64,000 bases of DNA from Leptospira sp. GIMC2001 (GTDB lineage Bacteria; Spirochaetota; Leptospiria; Leptospirales; Leptospiraceae). The position numbers and the translations under genes are program-made. The notes below the pieces were generated by a model that worked only from the letters and a program-made list of their open reading frames with translations, had not been told where the DNA came from and searched no databases. The stretch is taken from the NCBI RefSeq assembly GCF_028462125.1, contig NZ_CP115469.1, forward strand, positions 1 through 64,000, in the 5' to 3' direction. Numbering within the stretch: the stretch's first letter is position 1; every line of letters starts with the position of its first letter. Positions 15,907 through 25,533 of the stretch are shown in pieces.

Positions 15907-16388
15907 AACCAAGTGATAGAATAAAAAAGTGGCACAAAGATGGAAATCTGGATGACGGTCTCCCAATCGGATCTATAATTTTCGATGAACTCGATGAAAG
16001 GATTAGAATGCTGGAAAATAAGAATTCTCTAGCCAACCAATTATTTCAAAGAATTCGAATGATATTTAAACCGAGCCCTAAGCCAGCTGTCAATTTACAC
16101 GAGTCAAAAAGAGACCAGTTCTGTACAAAATTAGAACGTAATTTATTGGATGAACTCAAAAGACAGGGACCGATTCCTAATTCAGGACTTGATCCCATGG
16201 AAAGAATAATTTTCAGCATTGAGCAACACATTCTAAAGTTAGAGTCAATATATGAAGATGTTATACGAAAGCATGATTATGACCAAGCCAAATTGTATTC
16301 TGCGAGAATTGAAACGAGTCAAAGCATTCTCAAAATGGTTGAGGCTGTAATGAAGTTAGGAGCTAGTCAATGGACAAAAATAAACTAA
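15903..16388 (+). CDS. hypothetical protein
   Basis: 161 residues, no recognised family, helical and charged. ATG 15903 overlaps the upstream stop as ATGA. It is part of a run of small coupled genes (15688-17918) in the portal transcription unit. Confidence 0.6.
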   Translation: MKPSDRIKKWHKDGNLDDGLPIGSIIFDELDERIRMLENKNSLANQLFQRIRMIFKPSPKPAVNLHESKRDQFCTKLERNLLDELKRQGPIPNSGLDPMERIIFSIEQHILKLESIYEDVIRKHDYDQAKLYSARIETSQSILKMVEAVMKLGASQWTKIN

Positions 16389-16663
16389 TAACGGAATGGG
16401 TGAATTATAGAACCACAAAGTGTAAGATTAATTATGAGGATTGGCTCGAATTACAATTAACAGAGGAAAAACTTGCGCACGCTGAAACAAAGAAGCGATT
16501 GGATGAATTGCAAGTTTTGTATAATAATTCATTTAGATACACTGCATTTATTTTAAAATATGTAACTCTTTCGCCCTTTAAAGAAAGAAACAATCGAATA
16601 GATAAAGCTGTCATTAAATCGGTTTATTTACTGAAGGAACTATTCGAGAGGAAAACTAAGTGA
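16370..16663 (+). CDS. hypothetical protein, LAHxET family
   Basis: 97 residues. YEDWLELQLTEEKLAHAETK is similar to the protein at 6938-7249, giving two paralogues in opposite operons. The start lies 19 nt inside the upstream gene. Function unknown. Confidence 0.6.
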   Translation: MDKNKLITEWVNYRTTKCKINYEDWLELQLTEEKLAHAETKKRLDELQVLYNNSFRYTAFILKYVTLSPFKERNNRIDKAVIKSVYLLKELFERKTK

Positions 16664-16935
16664 AAGATAATTTCCCGGGTCAAATTGTAGTGATTGGACA
16701 TTCACCAAAAAAACAAGAAGTTGAAGAGGCGTTGCAAAAACTCAATGAGCGAATATTGGATATGCACTTTCAAGCCCCTACTGCCTTTTTTCATCCAAAT
16801 GAAATTGAAAGATTGTTAGCAAATCCAGAATACGCTGCCTGGATAAATTCTTATATAAGGAGACCACTGGATCAGTGGCCAAGAGAATATCAGTGGGATA
16901 AACCAGTTGATCAAACGGAGCCTAGGAAAGCATGA
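16660..16935 (+). CDS. hypothetical protein
   Basis: 91 residues from GTG 16660, overlapping the upstream stop as GTGA. VVIGHSPKKQEVEEALQKLNE suggests one small alpha/beta unit. No family recognised. Confidence 0.55.
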   Translation: MKDNFPGQIVVIGHSPKKQEVEEALQKLNERILDMHFQAPTAFFHPNEIERLLANPEYAAWINSYIRRPLDQWPREYQWDKPVDQTEPRKA

Positions 16936-17087
16936 AACAGAAAAACCGAATTATAAAAAACCGTAAATTATCCAAAGAATTGATTCGCAGACTAATGTGG
17001 TTCGAAGTTTCACGATTCGATATTCGGGGAATGGTACAGATTTACTATTCTTTTAAAGTAAATGTAGTTAGACACGATGTCCGCTAA
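16932..17087 (+). CDS. small basic protein, 51 residues
   Basis: ATG 16932 overlaps the upstream stop as ATGA, and the stop lies 11 nt inside the next gene. The protein is strongly basic (MKQKNRIIKNRKLSKELIRR at the start), and LSKELIRRLMWFEVSRFD could be one or two helices. It fills what would otherwise be the only gap in this operon. Confidence 0.6.
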   Translation: MKQKNRIIKNRKLSKELIRRLMWFEVSRFDIRGMVQIYYSFKVNVVRHDVR

Positions 17088-17538
17088 ATACTATAAGGAA
17101 GCAATCTTTCATCTTCGGATGAACTTACAGAAGTTTTTCTCTGATCACAATAAGAGATACGAGACATGGCATGATATCGCACCGATCAAAGATCCGGTCG
17201 AGAAAATGCTTTGGACAAGACTCAAATGGACGCACGAGGATCTTCTAAAAGCAGAGAACGCGAAACCTCCAATGCATTATAAAGCGGAGGTGATAATCGA
17301 TGCACTTGCAAGAGAACAAGTATCTTCTGAATACCAAGATGTCTATTCCCACTTGTCTCGAACACTGAGAGACTTAAGAGATGGGGACATGGAAATCTAT
17401 GGACTGGTAATGGTGTCCTTTAAGTTTTTGCTTAGCGAACCTGTTCTTTCAATCGAATCTTCTGGATTAACCGTAGAACAACAAATTGCTGCACTGGAAG
17501 AAGCATTGAAGCAACTCAAGGGACGAGGAAGGAACTGA
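17077..17538 (+). CDS. hypothetical protein
   Basis: 153 residues, predominantly helical, unrecognised. It ends with VEQQIAALEEALKQLKG, a short coiled coil. It is followed after 2 nt by the next gene. Confidence 0.6.
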   Translation: MSAKYYKEAIFHLRMNLQKFFSDHNKRYETWHDIAPIKDPVEKMLWTRLKWTHEDLLKAENAKPPMHYKAEVIIDALAREQVSSEYQDVYSHLSRTLRDLRDGDMEIYGLVMVSFKFLLSEPVLSIESSGLTVEQQIAALEEALKQLKGRGRN

Positions 17539-17540
17539 GT

Positions 17541-17918
17541 ATGGATTTTAAACAATTAATTGAAAAGCAGTTTGAAGAACAAGGATTAGAGAAATATGAA
17601 TTCCTTAGTTCTATTTTTGAAATAACTACCTATGATGATGAACTCGAAAAACTTTTGGTAGATGAAGTTTGCGAAGTCATTGAAGTTCTACTAGAGCAAA
17701 GAAATTTTGAATACATAAAAGATCCTGATAATTATCTCAAATTCATTCGAGCATTGAACAGCTTTTTCCTAAGGGATAAAATTCAATGGGGTACAAGTAT
17801 CCGTGGTGCCTGGATTGAAGCGGAAGGATGTCAGATCGATTTTTTTCCTAAATTCACTACCACCGAGCACTTCCAAGAATTTCTAAAAGAGCTTATCGTA
17901 TTCTGGAGATCCAAATAA
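17541..17918 (+). CDS. hypothetical acidic protein
   Basis: 125 residues, helical and acidic (LEKLLVDEVCEVIEVLLEQ), unrecognised. Its stop overlaps the ATG of the next gene, so the two are probably coupled. Confidence 0.6.
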   Translation: MDFKQLIEKQFEEQGLEKYEFLSSIFEITTYDDELEKLLVDEVCEVIEVLLEQRNFEYIKDPDNYLKFIRALNSFFLRDKIQWGTSIRGAWIEAEGCQIDFFPKFTTTEHFQEFLKELIVFWRSK

Positions 17919-19057
17919 TGCCACGACAATTTATAAACTCAGGTTCAAACCCTTTTCAAACAGAATTAGGACCTTCAGCGTTCAACCCAAATCCACCAGA
18001 CGACTTAATCAACAGACAAGGGGAAAGAGCTATCTGGCTCCGAGCTCTCCCTCCACCAAGCAAAATGCAAACGGGAAGAATGCTCGGTGAGGAAGACGAA
18101 CCATGGATGTACCGTATTGACAGAGTTCGGAGAATGCCACAAGAAACAATTATCAACCAGCATATTGAAGGACTCGACTTGTTCACTAAGTTTGGACCGA
18201 TATCTAAGGTTCGCGATCTGTATATGTTCAGGAACGAGGACTATGGTGGAAACGTTCATCTAGAAGTTGAGAAATTTTCAGACAACCGAATCACGATTAA
18301 ACCGAACCCAGAGTTTGTTCCGGATTATGAATTTCAATGTGACTATGAAGTAGAGACATTCGAGAGAAGGTTCATCAAACCCTTCATCCAGACTAAGGCT
18401 GGTAGAAATTTATTTCTCGATACTGATGAACTCATTGTAAAGATCCATTCAGTCCATCGACATATAAGTGGAACAGAGCAATTTGAACTCCTAGCGGATG
18501 TGAAGACAGACTTGACCAAAATTATTCTTCCACAAGCATCTGAAGCTGGTAGAGAATTCATTTTAGACATAACGACCTTCTCTCCTATTTCGATTGGATA
18601 CAGGACTATAGATGCAAGGGATAAAAGGCTTAGCGATAAATCAGGATTGAGTTTAGTCGCTGGAGACCTGGATCTTGTGGTTCCTACAAATATTAATTTG
18701 TCGAAAGATGATATACTCATTCCTCTTAATTCACTTAACACTGAAAAAGAATGGATTCAACGTGGCGAAGATGGAAGGTTTCCGATCAAGCTTTCTCCGG
18801 TACGTGAAGTATATGCAATTTACTCTGATACCGAAGAGTTCCATGATTTCGAGATCGAGGATTTTAGGTTTTTGAAGATCAACGAACAGACTCCAGACAA
18901 TCTCATGATAGTCTACGGATACAATCCACGATTTAGAGTTCTTCCTGAATCAACGATATCGGCAATTGCCCGAAAGGTTCAACCACGGAAATACAACGCG
19001 CGCCTTGATCAGACTTCTTTGGATCTCGGAAACATATTCGAGGAAATTCTAAAGTGA
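17918..19057 (+). CDS. probable structural protein
   Basis: 379 residues, no family recognised. The N-terminus is rich in proline and asparagine, as often seen in virion surface or connector proteins, and the rest alternates strands and loops. It is the last gene of the portal transcription unit, ahead of promoter C. A head-tail connector or decoration role is possible by position only. Confidence 0.55.
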   Translation: MPRQFINSGSNPFQTELGPSAFNPNPPDDLINRQGERAIWLRALPPPSKMQTGRMLGEEDEPWMYRIDRVRRMPQETIINQHIEGLDLFTKFGPISKVRDLYMFRNEDYGGNVHLEVEKFSDNRITIKPNPEFVPDYEFQCDYEVETFERRFIKPFIQTKAGRNLFLDTDELIVKIHSVHRHISGTEQFELLADVKTDLTKIILPQASEAGREFILDITTFSPISIGYRTIDARDKRLSDKSGLSLVAGDLDLVVPTNINLSKDDILIPLNSLNTEKEWIQRGEDGRFPIKLSPVREVYAIYSDTEEFHDFEIEDFRFLKINEQTPDNLMIVYGYNPRFRVLPESTISAIARKVQPRKYNARLDQTSLDLGNIFEEILK

Positions 19058-19083
19058 AATCGTGAGAAGCATTTCAAAATAAC

Positions 19084-19114
19084 TTGACGATTATTTGTAG
19101 CCTGTCCTTAGTCC
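19084..19114 (+). promoter_or_regulatory. candidate phage late promoter C
   Basis: TTGACG at 19084 and GTCC at 19111 (27 nt start to start), then 7 nt to ATG 19122, no Shine-Dalgarno. Confidence 0.6.
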
Positions 19115-19121
19115 CCAATCC

Positions 19122-22100
19122 ATGGACAAAAGGATTACTGAGTTTGTTAAAGGGATCAAAGGATCTCAAAAGGCTGATGCGAAGTATTTAGATCGAAAAC
19201 TGGTTAACGGAAAGTGGCAATACATTTACGCTACAGTCCAAAAAGTGAATGCGGAAGCCAAAGCAGCCCAGAACTCTTTCCTCTCTAAAATAGCATCCGT
19301 TTTCGGGATAAACACCGAGCAGGCCAAGAACAAAGCTGAGGATGAATACAAAGTCCACTCCATTGAATTAAAAGGTGTTTCTCTAACCGATTGGGTATCT
19401 CATTTTAATAGATACTTCCAAGAGAAAGAAAAGATAGATTCCAAGTTTAATAAAGATCGAATTCTTGACTCTGGAAAATCCAAAGAGCTTACCGAGAATA
19501 CAAAATCGAATTCCAACGATCAAAGCCAGTCAACAGAGAAAAAATCCAATTACAAGGTATCGATCTTCAAGCTTTTATATGAGCTATACGGTGATAAAGG
19601 ACTGTCCTCAAAAGTCGAGAATTCTGATTCCAAAGATAATTCTACTGATCTTGAGTCATTCGCTCGGGATACTATCAATTCCAAGTCCAATGAATTTAAA
19701 GTGCGAGAAATCTCTAAAGTCAATCCAATTGTTGCTGAAAAGATCAAGCAAATATTAGGTGAGAAGGTCGATAATTACACGCACACTATTTCAAGTTACG
19801 AAGTAAAACATATTATTAATAATCATGGTGGTGAAAAGGAGCGATTACGAGGGCAGCTACCAATTGGAGTCGAAGATTTTAATAAGATAAAAGAAGTTTT
19901 GGATAGTCCTGATCAAATCAAAGAATCCAGACTATCCCACCAAGGTCTTAGGACATTGGAATTTTCCAAGAAAATTGATGATGAATATTATGTTGTTGAA
20001 GAAGTGAGTCCTGCAAAAGGAGCCTTTGTCGCAAAGACTTTTTATAAAAAAAAGGTGGTTCAGGGTGGCGTGAACCGGATGCCTTTCGACCCCCAACACT
20101 TAACGTCCGAAACGTTTCCCCCGTCCCCAATTGAACAGAATACAGCTGTATCAGAATTAAGTCAAGTTCAAAATCAAGATCCAAATCTCTCCGATTCATG
20201 GACAAGTGAAAACTATCGGTTTAAAGATATCGGTTATGTGGCAGGTTCAAGAAAAGAATTAGCTTCGATGAATATTAGAAATTGGGCGAAAGAAGGAAAA
20301 AGAATCAGGTCAACGGATATTGATTGGGATGATCTTGAAAGCAATCCACGAGAAGCGGAAAAACTTATTACAAAATCTAATATTTTTGGAGAAGTGAATT
20401 GGGAGAGTCTCAAAGAATCTGGAATGTCGGCAGAGGCTGGTTACATTCTTTCTAAAGTATATAAGTCTATACCTACTCTACCTGCAGACAGCAATCCAGC
20501 GGGACGTAAGCATTATGTGGAGGGTGTCCAATTGGTTCGAGATCGATTGGAAAAACATAAAACACTGGACGGCCTTCTCTCGGAGATTGGTCAAATTCGA
20601 GATGAGTTTTATGGAGTCCTTTACGATGAAAAAGAAGCCGAGAGAGTAAAAATATTAGAAGCTGAAAGCAGAGATATCGCGATCAAGAATCTTGAATATA
20701 ATAAAGAAATGTATCGCTTAGCAGATGAATCAAGTTCAATCCAGGCGAGAAAAACCGCTATTGAAAAAGCAAATAAAGTTGGAATCTATTCATTCAATAG
20801 GAATAAGAAAGGTCTGAAAGATCCATTGGTTCATTTGCCAGCCGAAGCCAAAAAGAAATATCAAGAACTCTTGACCGCAGAAAAAGAACTTACACAAAAG
20901 AGAATAAAACATAAAGAAAGTAATGCCTATTTTTCAGAGCAAACTTATGAATCGCATTCCGATGGAAATGGAGGCGTTGTCTCTAGGCTTAGAAGCGGAT
21001 ACTCATCAGACTTCAATAGAATCAGAACAGAGAAAGCAGCAATAGATAAAGTAGCTAGAATTCGGTATGCTGGAACCGACCAATTCAAAAACTTAATGGC
21101 TTTAGGTGAAGACTTTGTGAAGTCCGTTCATTGGAAATCTAGTAAGAATTCTTTTGCTCGTGATGTGGTCAGCGCACAACATGGAAGTATTCCGAAAGAC
21201 TGGAATTGGGAGAATAAAGAAAAGAAGTCATCTATAACCAAGGAAACTACCAAAGGTGGTGTTTCATTCTATCTTAAGGTTGCAGATAAAATAGAAAGGA
21301 AAGGTGGAAGATCGATTACGATTGAATCGACCAAGGAACTCGTTGATACTTTTGGATTCGCAAACGTCCAATCAGGAAACTGGGTTCTTCGAGATTTAAC
21401 CTCCGCTCAATTCCATACTCAGAAAAGTGCGGAAGCGTTCATGGATCTTGCGGACATCCTGGGAATCCAGGACAAGGATGTTTCTCTCGATGGGAATCTT
21501 TCTATGGCCTTTGGTGCCAGAGGGACAGGTGGATTTCAAGGAGGGGCAAGCGCACATTATGAACCTGTAAATCGAGTCATAAACATTACCAAGATGAAAG
21601 GTGGGGGCTCACTCGCTCATGAGTGGTTCCATGCAATTGATAACATCATCATGGCAAAATACGGAGACAGCTGGCAGAAATTCGGAACGTCTAGTCCCGA
21701 TACAATTACCAATGAGAAACTGAAAACAGCGTTCAACAAAGTAACCAGATTACTTGAGGACGGAGATAATCCTGAGATCGTTGTCGTCCAATATCCTGAA
21801 ACCACTTCCAAGTTGATAAAATCAAATATGGATCGATTGTTTAAGAACCAAAACTGGAAGGATTTTAGTAAAGAAGAAGGAATTCAGAAAATCAAAGATC
21901 GATTTAATTACAATATAACAGTAAGCAAACTTAAAGATTTGGATAAGGAAATCGATGCGATCAAGAAAAAAGATAAAAGTAAATATGCTGGATTCTATCT
22001 CGAAGGAAGCCGTAAGTCCTTAAAAAAGAGTCTTAAGGCAGCAAACAGCTGGTTGGATGTTTGGCATGCTTACTCTGGAAACAAGGAAGTGGTGGATCTT

Positions 22101-22571
22101 GCTGATGATTCACAACCTGTCAAGATTCAGAAAGGAGTAATAAAAGTTCCTTCCGGAAAGAAAATCTCAAATTTCAAAATGAGAGCTCAAGAACTTGACA
22201 ATGCACAAAATAAGAAAACACCTTATTGGAGTTCGACAATCGAAATGGCAGCCAGAGGATTTCAGTCCTTTGTTGAAGACTCACTAGAAAAAGTAAATAG
22301 GAAGAATGATTACCTTTCTAGCTACGCGGACAATAAATACTACAATGATCCGATTTTTGGTAAGACTTTTCCATTCCCGGAAGGTGAAGAACGAACAAAA
22401 CTGAACGAAGCGTATCTAGAGCTATTCAAAGCTCTAAAAGAAGAAAACGGCTTTCATGACCTTCGGGCATTTGCTAAGTCTTTCTTTTTCCAAAAACAAT
22501 CCATCAATTTCGACCTATTTAAAGCGAAACTCGTGATCAAGAAATTTCTCAAAGGACAGCAGGTAGCATAA
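19122..22571 (+). CDS. giant polyvalent protein with PBECR nuclease-like and LPD1 metallopeptidase-like domains
   Basis: 1149 residues. Residues about 190-310 carry a barnase/EndoU/colicin-like (PBECR) pattern with KHIINNHGG and GVEDFNKIKEVLDSPDQI. Residues about 743-845 match large polyvalent protein domain 1: FGFANVQSGNW, LSMAFGARGTGG, AHYEPVNRVINITK and LAHEWFHAID, the last an HExxH zinc-site motif. Polyvalent proteins are phage or conjugative effectors thought to enter with DNA and act against the recipient. The middle is long and helical. The N-terminal KLVNGKWQYIYA resembles a repeat in the second polyvalent protein (29415). Confidence 0.8.
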   Translation: MDKRITEFVKGIKGSQKADAKYLDRKLVNGKWQYIYATVQKVNAEAKAAQNSFLSKIASVFGINTEQAKNKAEDEYKVHSIELKGVSLTDWVSHFNRYFQEKEKIDSKFNKDRILDSGKSKELTENTKSNSNDQSQSTEKKSNYKVSIFKLLYELYGDKGLSSKVENSDSKDNSTDLESFARDTINSKSNEFKVREISKVNPIVAEKIKQILGEKVDNYTHTISSYEVKHIINNHGGEKERLRGQLPIGVEDFNKIKEVLDSPDQIKESRLSHQGLRTLEFSKKIDDEYYVVEEVSPAKGAFVAKTFYKKKVVQGGVNRMPFDPQHLTSETFPPSPIEQNTAVSELSQVQNQDPNLSDSWTSENYRFKDIGYVAGSRKELASMNIRNWAKEGKRIRSTDIDWDDLESNPREAEKLITKSNIFGEVNWESLKESGMSAEAGYILSKVYKSIPTLPADSNPAGRKHYVEGVQLVRDRLEKHKTLDGLLSEIGQIRDEFYGVLYDEKEAERVKILEAESRDIAIKNLEYNKEMYRLADESSSIQARKTAIEKANKVGIYSFNRNKKGLKDPLVHLPAEAKKKYQELLTAEKELTQKRIKHKESNAYFSEQTYESHSDGNGGVVSRLRSGYSSDFNRIRTEKAAIDKVARIRYAGTDQFKNLMALGEDFVKSVHWKSSKNSFARDVVSAQHGSIPKDWNWENKEKKSSITKETTKGGVSFYLKVADKIERKGGRSITIESTKELVDTFGFANVQSGNWVLRDLTSAQFHTQKSAEAFMDLADILGIQDKDVSLDGNLSMAFGARGTGGFQGGASAHYEPVNRVINITKMKGGGSLAHEWFHAIDNIIMAKYGDSWQKFGTSSPDTITNEKLKTAFNKVTRLLEDGDNPEIVVVQYPETTSKLIKSNMDRLFKNQNWKDFSKEEGIQKIKDRFNYNITVSKLKDLDKEIDAIKKKDKSKYAGFYLEGSRKSLKKSLKAANSWLDVWHAYSGNKEVVDLADDSQPVKIQKGVIKVPSGKKISNFKMRAQELDNAQNKKTPYWSSTIEMAARGFQSFVEDSLEKVNRKNDYLSSYADNKYYNDPIFGKTFPFPEGEERTKLNEAYLELFKALKEENGFHDLRAFAKSFFFQKQSINFDLFKAKLVIKKFLKGQQVA

Positions 22572-23518
22572 TGACTCGCACATTTAAAGGATTTACATAT
22601 AACAACCCCGATACGATAGCACATAGAGACTTATTACAGATTGTCTATTCTGGAAAAGAACTTCATACATTGGAGACCATGCCTGAAAGCATTGGATGGG
22701 GTTCTCTCGTGACCTCCGACGAGATTCGATATTCTCTCATGTCTGGAAACGGACGATTAACCACCGTTGATGGATCTCAGATCACGAATGAGAATCTGGA
22801 TGGGTTTGTTGATCAAACAGTTCGAGCATTGTCCGAGGAATTAGAACACGATATCTACCCTACTCTCTATCGACATCGACCAACTGGAAACGGACATAGA
22901 ATGATAGAGCCTCATGCAAAGTGGTATGACGCTCACGATTATCAACAAAGAGATCCAGAAAAGAATTTCTATATAAATTTAAGACACAGACCAATTATCA
23001 AAATACTCAAATGGGATTTCGTGAATCCCATTAACCGCGACCAAAACAGTAGCTCGGAAAGAGATCCGATCATTGATCTAATGCCAAGACTCAGGGTCAC
23101 TTACGATACGGGAATCGTTCAATCAGTGGGAATTATAGGTGGTGGAGCTCAATTTAACCGGAATGCTGCGATGCGATCACACAGAATTTTGAGCTATGGT
23201 CCAACTAAAATGCCTAACTGCTACTATCTTGATTTTATTTCTGGATACGATCAAGCGTCTAGGGTTCCTGCAGAACTCAGAGAACTCGTTGGACTGATTG
23301 TCGCGATCAAGGTAATGTCCATCTATGGAGATGGTCGCGCGGCCGGTGTAGCTTCCTTCTCGATCAGTGCTGGTGTCCTCCATGAATCTGTGTCCACCAC
23401 TCAGTCAGCTACAAGCGCAATGTACGGTGCACGTATCTTAGAACTCAAAGTTCAGGTTAAAGAATGGTATGAACGACATTTTAATAGATATAAACCAATA
23501 CGTATGGCTATTCTATAA
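22571..23518 (+). CDS. probable virion protein
   Basis: 315 residues, unrecognised, starting one base inside the stop of the polyvalent gene. The second half has repeated glycine-rich strands (GIIGGGAQFNRNAAM) and a C-terminal helix. By position it is structural or connector-like. Confidence 0.5.
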   Translation: MTRTFKGFTYNNPDTIAHRDLLQIVYSGKELHTLETMPESIGWGSLVTSDEIRYSLMSGNGRLTTVDGSQITNENLDGFVDQTVRALSEELEHDIYPTLYRHRPTGNGHRMIEPHAKWYDAHDYQQRDPEKNFYINLRHRPIIKILKWDFVNPINRDQNSSSERDPIIDLMPRLRVTYDTGIVQSVGIIGGGAQFNRNAAMRSHRILSYGPTKMPNCYYLDFISGYDQASRVPAELRELVGLIVAIKVMSIYGDGRAAGVASFSISAGVLHESVSTTQSATSAMYGARILELKVQVKEWYERHFNRYKPIRMAIL

Positions 23519-23538
23519 AAATTTCTTGTCCTCTATTT

Positions 23539-23565
23539 GGCTCTGTCTCAATGTGAGACAAAGGC
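23539..23565. repeat. dispersed palindrome copy 4 (intergenic)
   Basis: GGCTCTGTCTCA-ATG-TGAGACAAAGGC, the most symmetrical copy, with GTCTCA/TGAGAC as a perfect 6-bp inverted repeat. It lies in a 56-bp gap between 23518 and 23575, so coding constraint cannot explain it. Confidence 0.75.
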
Positions 23566-23574
23566 AAATTACAC

Positions 23575-23739
23575 ATGAAAATCCTGTTCTTTATAATCTA
23601 CGTTAGCCTAATTGCTATGGTTGGCGTTGCTATCTTCTTAATCGTTCTGACGTTTGCCACTCTTTCTTCTTTATTCGATTCTAAGGAAAAAGAAAAACTA
23701 GAAAACGAAATATTCTCTAAATGGATGGAATTCGAATGA
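23575..23739 (+). CDS. small single-span membrane protein, 54 residues
   Basis: Starts MKILFFIIYVSLIAMVGVA; residues about 4-27 form one membrane helix, followed by an acidic/basic tail. The stop overlaps the ATG of the next gene at 23736 as ATGA. Function unknown. Confidence 0.65.
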   Translation: MKILFFIIYVSLIAMVGVAIFLIVLTFATLSSLFDSKEKEKLENEIFSKWMEFE

Positions 23740-23927
23740 ACCAATATCTGAAACAGATCATAACCCAGATCATAACCCAGATCAAGAGACGTATTCTTAT
23801 TTTGATTATCAAACACCTAAAGAGAAATTACAGAGAATATATCGTTGAGGATAAGGCTTTCGGATATAGCTCATGGACTTGGACGCATAAATTAGAAATT
23901 GAGATTAACGGACAGGAAATAGAATGA
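23736..23927 (+). CDS. small basic protein with internal tandem repeat
   Basis: 63 residues from ATG 23736, coupled to the upstream small membrane protein; an upstream in-frame ATG at 23721 is less likely. A 12-bp unit CAGATCATAACC is repeated twice plus a partial copy (23754-23784), encoding QIITQIITQIK. Unrecognised. Confidence 0.55.
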   Translation: MNQYLKQIITQIITQIKRRILILIIKHLKRNYREYIVEDKAFGYSSWTWTHKLEIEINGQEIE

Positions 23928-24346
23928 AAAGATTTCAGAACAAAAGAATGAAGGAGCTCGCGACCCTAGAACAAGCCGAACTGATGAAATTTCAGTACAA
24001 GTTCTATCGAGAGAACATGTGGTGGATCCATAGAAAATTAGTTACCTGGACTTTTTTCCTGAAATGGTATTGGCTATCCAGTTTCATTCAGTCGTTCGCT
24101 GCCTTTTCGATCACAAACGTTTCTACTATTCCTCCACAAGTTGATATCTATTCATTTGGAAGCTGGAGAAATGGTGTTGGTTGTTTTTACTGGAGAAGGG
24201 GAAATCTCATATTAGCTGATCTTCTTTGTCATCCTCAAACACCAATTGCAGTTGATAAAAACAAAAAGCTTATCGCATCAAACTATCGTGAAGTGTCTGA
24301 AAAAGCTCCTGATTCAGAGCCGATATCTGAGAAGCAATCTCCTTAA
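23924..24346 (+). CDS. hypothetical membrane-associated protein
   Basis: 140 residues; ATG 23924 overlaps the upstream stop. An aromatic hydrophobic stretch near residues 30-60 (WWIHRKLVTWTFFLKWYW) may lie in or on the membrane. The C-terminus is polar. Unrecognised. Confidence 0.55.
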   Translation: MKRFQNKRMKELATLEQAELMKFQYKFYRENMWWIHRKLVTWTFFLKWYWLSSFIQSFAAFSITNVSTIPPQVDIYSFGSWRNGVGCFYWRRGNLILADLLCHPQTPIAVDKNKKLIASNYREVSEKAPDSEPISEKQSP

Positions 24347-24620
24347 GACCTGGAGCTTTATCTTTTTTCTTTTTCTGGTTTGGAGTCATTATCGAATAGA
24401 GGTCTCGGTGTCTTAGTATGATAGCGTTGATCACTATCTCGATTCTCTTTTTCTGCGAGATAGTTAAGTAATCGGGTTTACGTCTAATATTTCTTAGTAT
24501 CTTCAATTGAGAAGGTGTGATTATCACCTTCTTCTCTCCATACAATCCAATTAATCTATCGATTGCCCCATGAACCATCATGAACTCTGCGCGAGAAATA
24601 TTATAGCCTTCCATCTCCAA
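24270..24620 (-). CDS. possible small leftward protein
   Basis: 116 codons from TTG 24620 (or ATG 24614), convergent with and overlapping the previous gene by 77 nt. ITPSQLKILRNIRRKPDYLTISQKKRI and a second amphipathic helix look protein-like, possibly DNA-binding. It would be the only leftward gene among the head genes. No clear promoter or Shine-Dalgarno, so it may be a moron or an artefact. Confidence 0.45.
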   Translation of the reverse strand: MEMEGYNISRAEFMMVHGAIDRLIGLYGEKKVIITPSQLKILRNIRRKPDYLTISQKKRIEIVINAIILRHRDLYSIMTPNQKKKKDKAPGLKEIASQISALNQELFQTLHDSLMR

Positions 24621-24670
24621 TCGACATTGTTCGAGCCATAAAAAAATATCAAGTTAAAACATTTTTTTGC

Positions 24671-24701
24671 TTGCAAAAAGCGTAGTACCAATCTTTTGTC
24701 C
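24671..24701 (+). promoter_or_regulatory. candidate phage late promoter D
   Basis: TTGCAA at 24671 and GTCC at 24698 (27 nt start to start). Unlike the other copies, ATG is 37 nt further on and has GAGGGA as Shine-Dalgarno, so this mRNA would carry a leader. Confidence 0.55.
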
Positions 24702-24738
24702 GATCCTTAGAAATTCGATCGGTGTTTGAGGGAAATAA

Positions 24739-25533
24739 ATGACTGCAATGCTATCTAGGGATATTGAACAAGTTCAAGGTGACTTTGAAAAGCGTGAGCT
24801 TTACATAACTTCTACACTACGACAAGGGATCTCTCCTAAAGCTGGGACTAAGCCTTTTTTCGTTACTGAAACAGATACAGATCGAAGATACTTTTGGTCG
24901 GGTTTGAATTGGATTCTTCTTACTTCCGATCCCGGTGCATGCGATATCAATGTTCTTCGTCTAGCATCAAACGTTGCTGATGAACAAACAATTACCATTG
25001 GCCTTGATGTTTATGAACTCGATCGAGCTGATGATGGAGTTACAGAAGGTCGAATCCCTGTCAAAGGTCATGCAGGAGACACTCCAGCAGCTGTTTCCGT
25101 TGCGATCGTTGATACGGTGAATTCCAACGTTAATTCCCAAGTCCGTGCAATTAAGATCTCGGATAACGAAATACTTTTCCATACGCCTCAGGCTGGATCT
25201 AAGGCAATTCCTTGCTCAGAGACTCTTGCAGGTGCAAACAATGAATTCGCATCGGCCACAACATACGGTGGAAGAAAAGCCGGGACTCTTCAGTCTCCGA
25301 AATTTAACCGGGTTCCATTGGCTGTCGAAGTTGCTTTAGGGAATGTGCACTTTGTTTTTGATCTCGTTCCTGTGGTTGTGGACATTAAGTCCGTTACAAC
25401 CGCGACTCCTGGAGTTACTCAAGCTTGGGATGGAGCAGTTGCAGTTTCTGGAAACAGAGTCACTGCTGGAAACGGTGGATCCACTGATTGGACTACTGCT
25501 CAAACTCTGAGACTTGAGGTTGGAGTCGCTTAA
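24739..25533 (+). CDS. probable head structural protein
   Basis: 264 residues, unrecognised. Rich in beta strands and small residues, ending TAQTLRLEVGVA, typical of decoration or fibre-like virion proteins. It opens the D transcription unit and its stop overlaps the next start. Confidence 0.55.
   Translation: MTAMLSRDIEQVQGDFEKRELYITSTLRQGISPKAGTKPFFVTETDTDRRYFWSGLNWILLTSDPGACDINVLRLASNVADEQTITIGLDVYELDRADDGVTEGRIPVKGHAGDTPAAVSVAIVDTVNSNVNSQVRAIKISDNEILFHTPQAGSKAIPCSETLAGANNEFASATTYGGRKAGTLQSPKFNRVPLAVEVALGNVHFVFDLVPVVVDIKSVTTATPGVTQAWDGAVAVSGNRVTAGNGGSTDWTTAQTLRLEVGVA

Noticed and set aside
23754..23784. 12-bp tandem repeat as possible iteron
   Set aside because: Lies within the coding frame of a small coupled gene and encodes a repeated peptide; only two and a half units.
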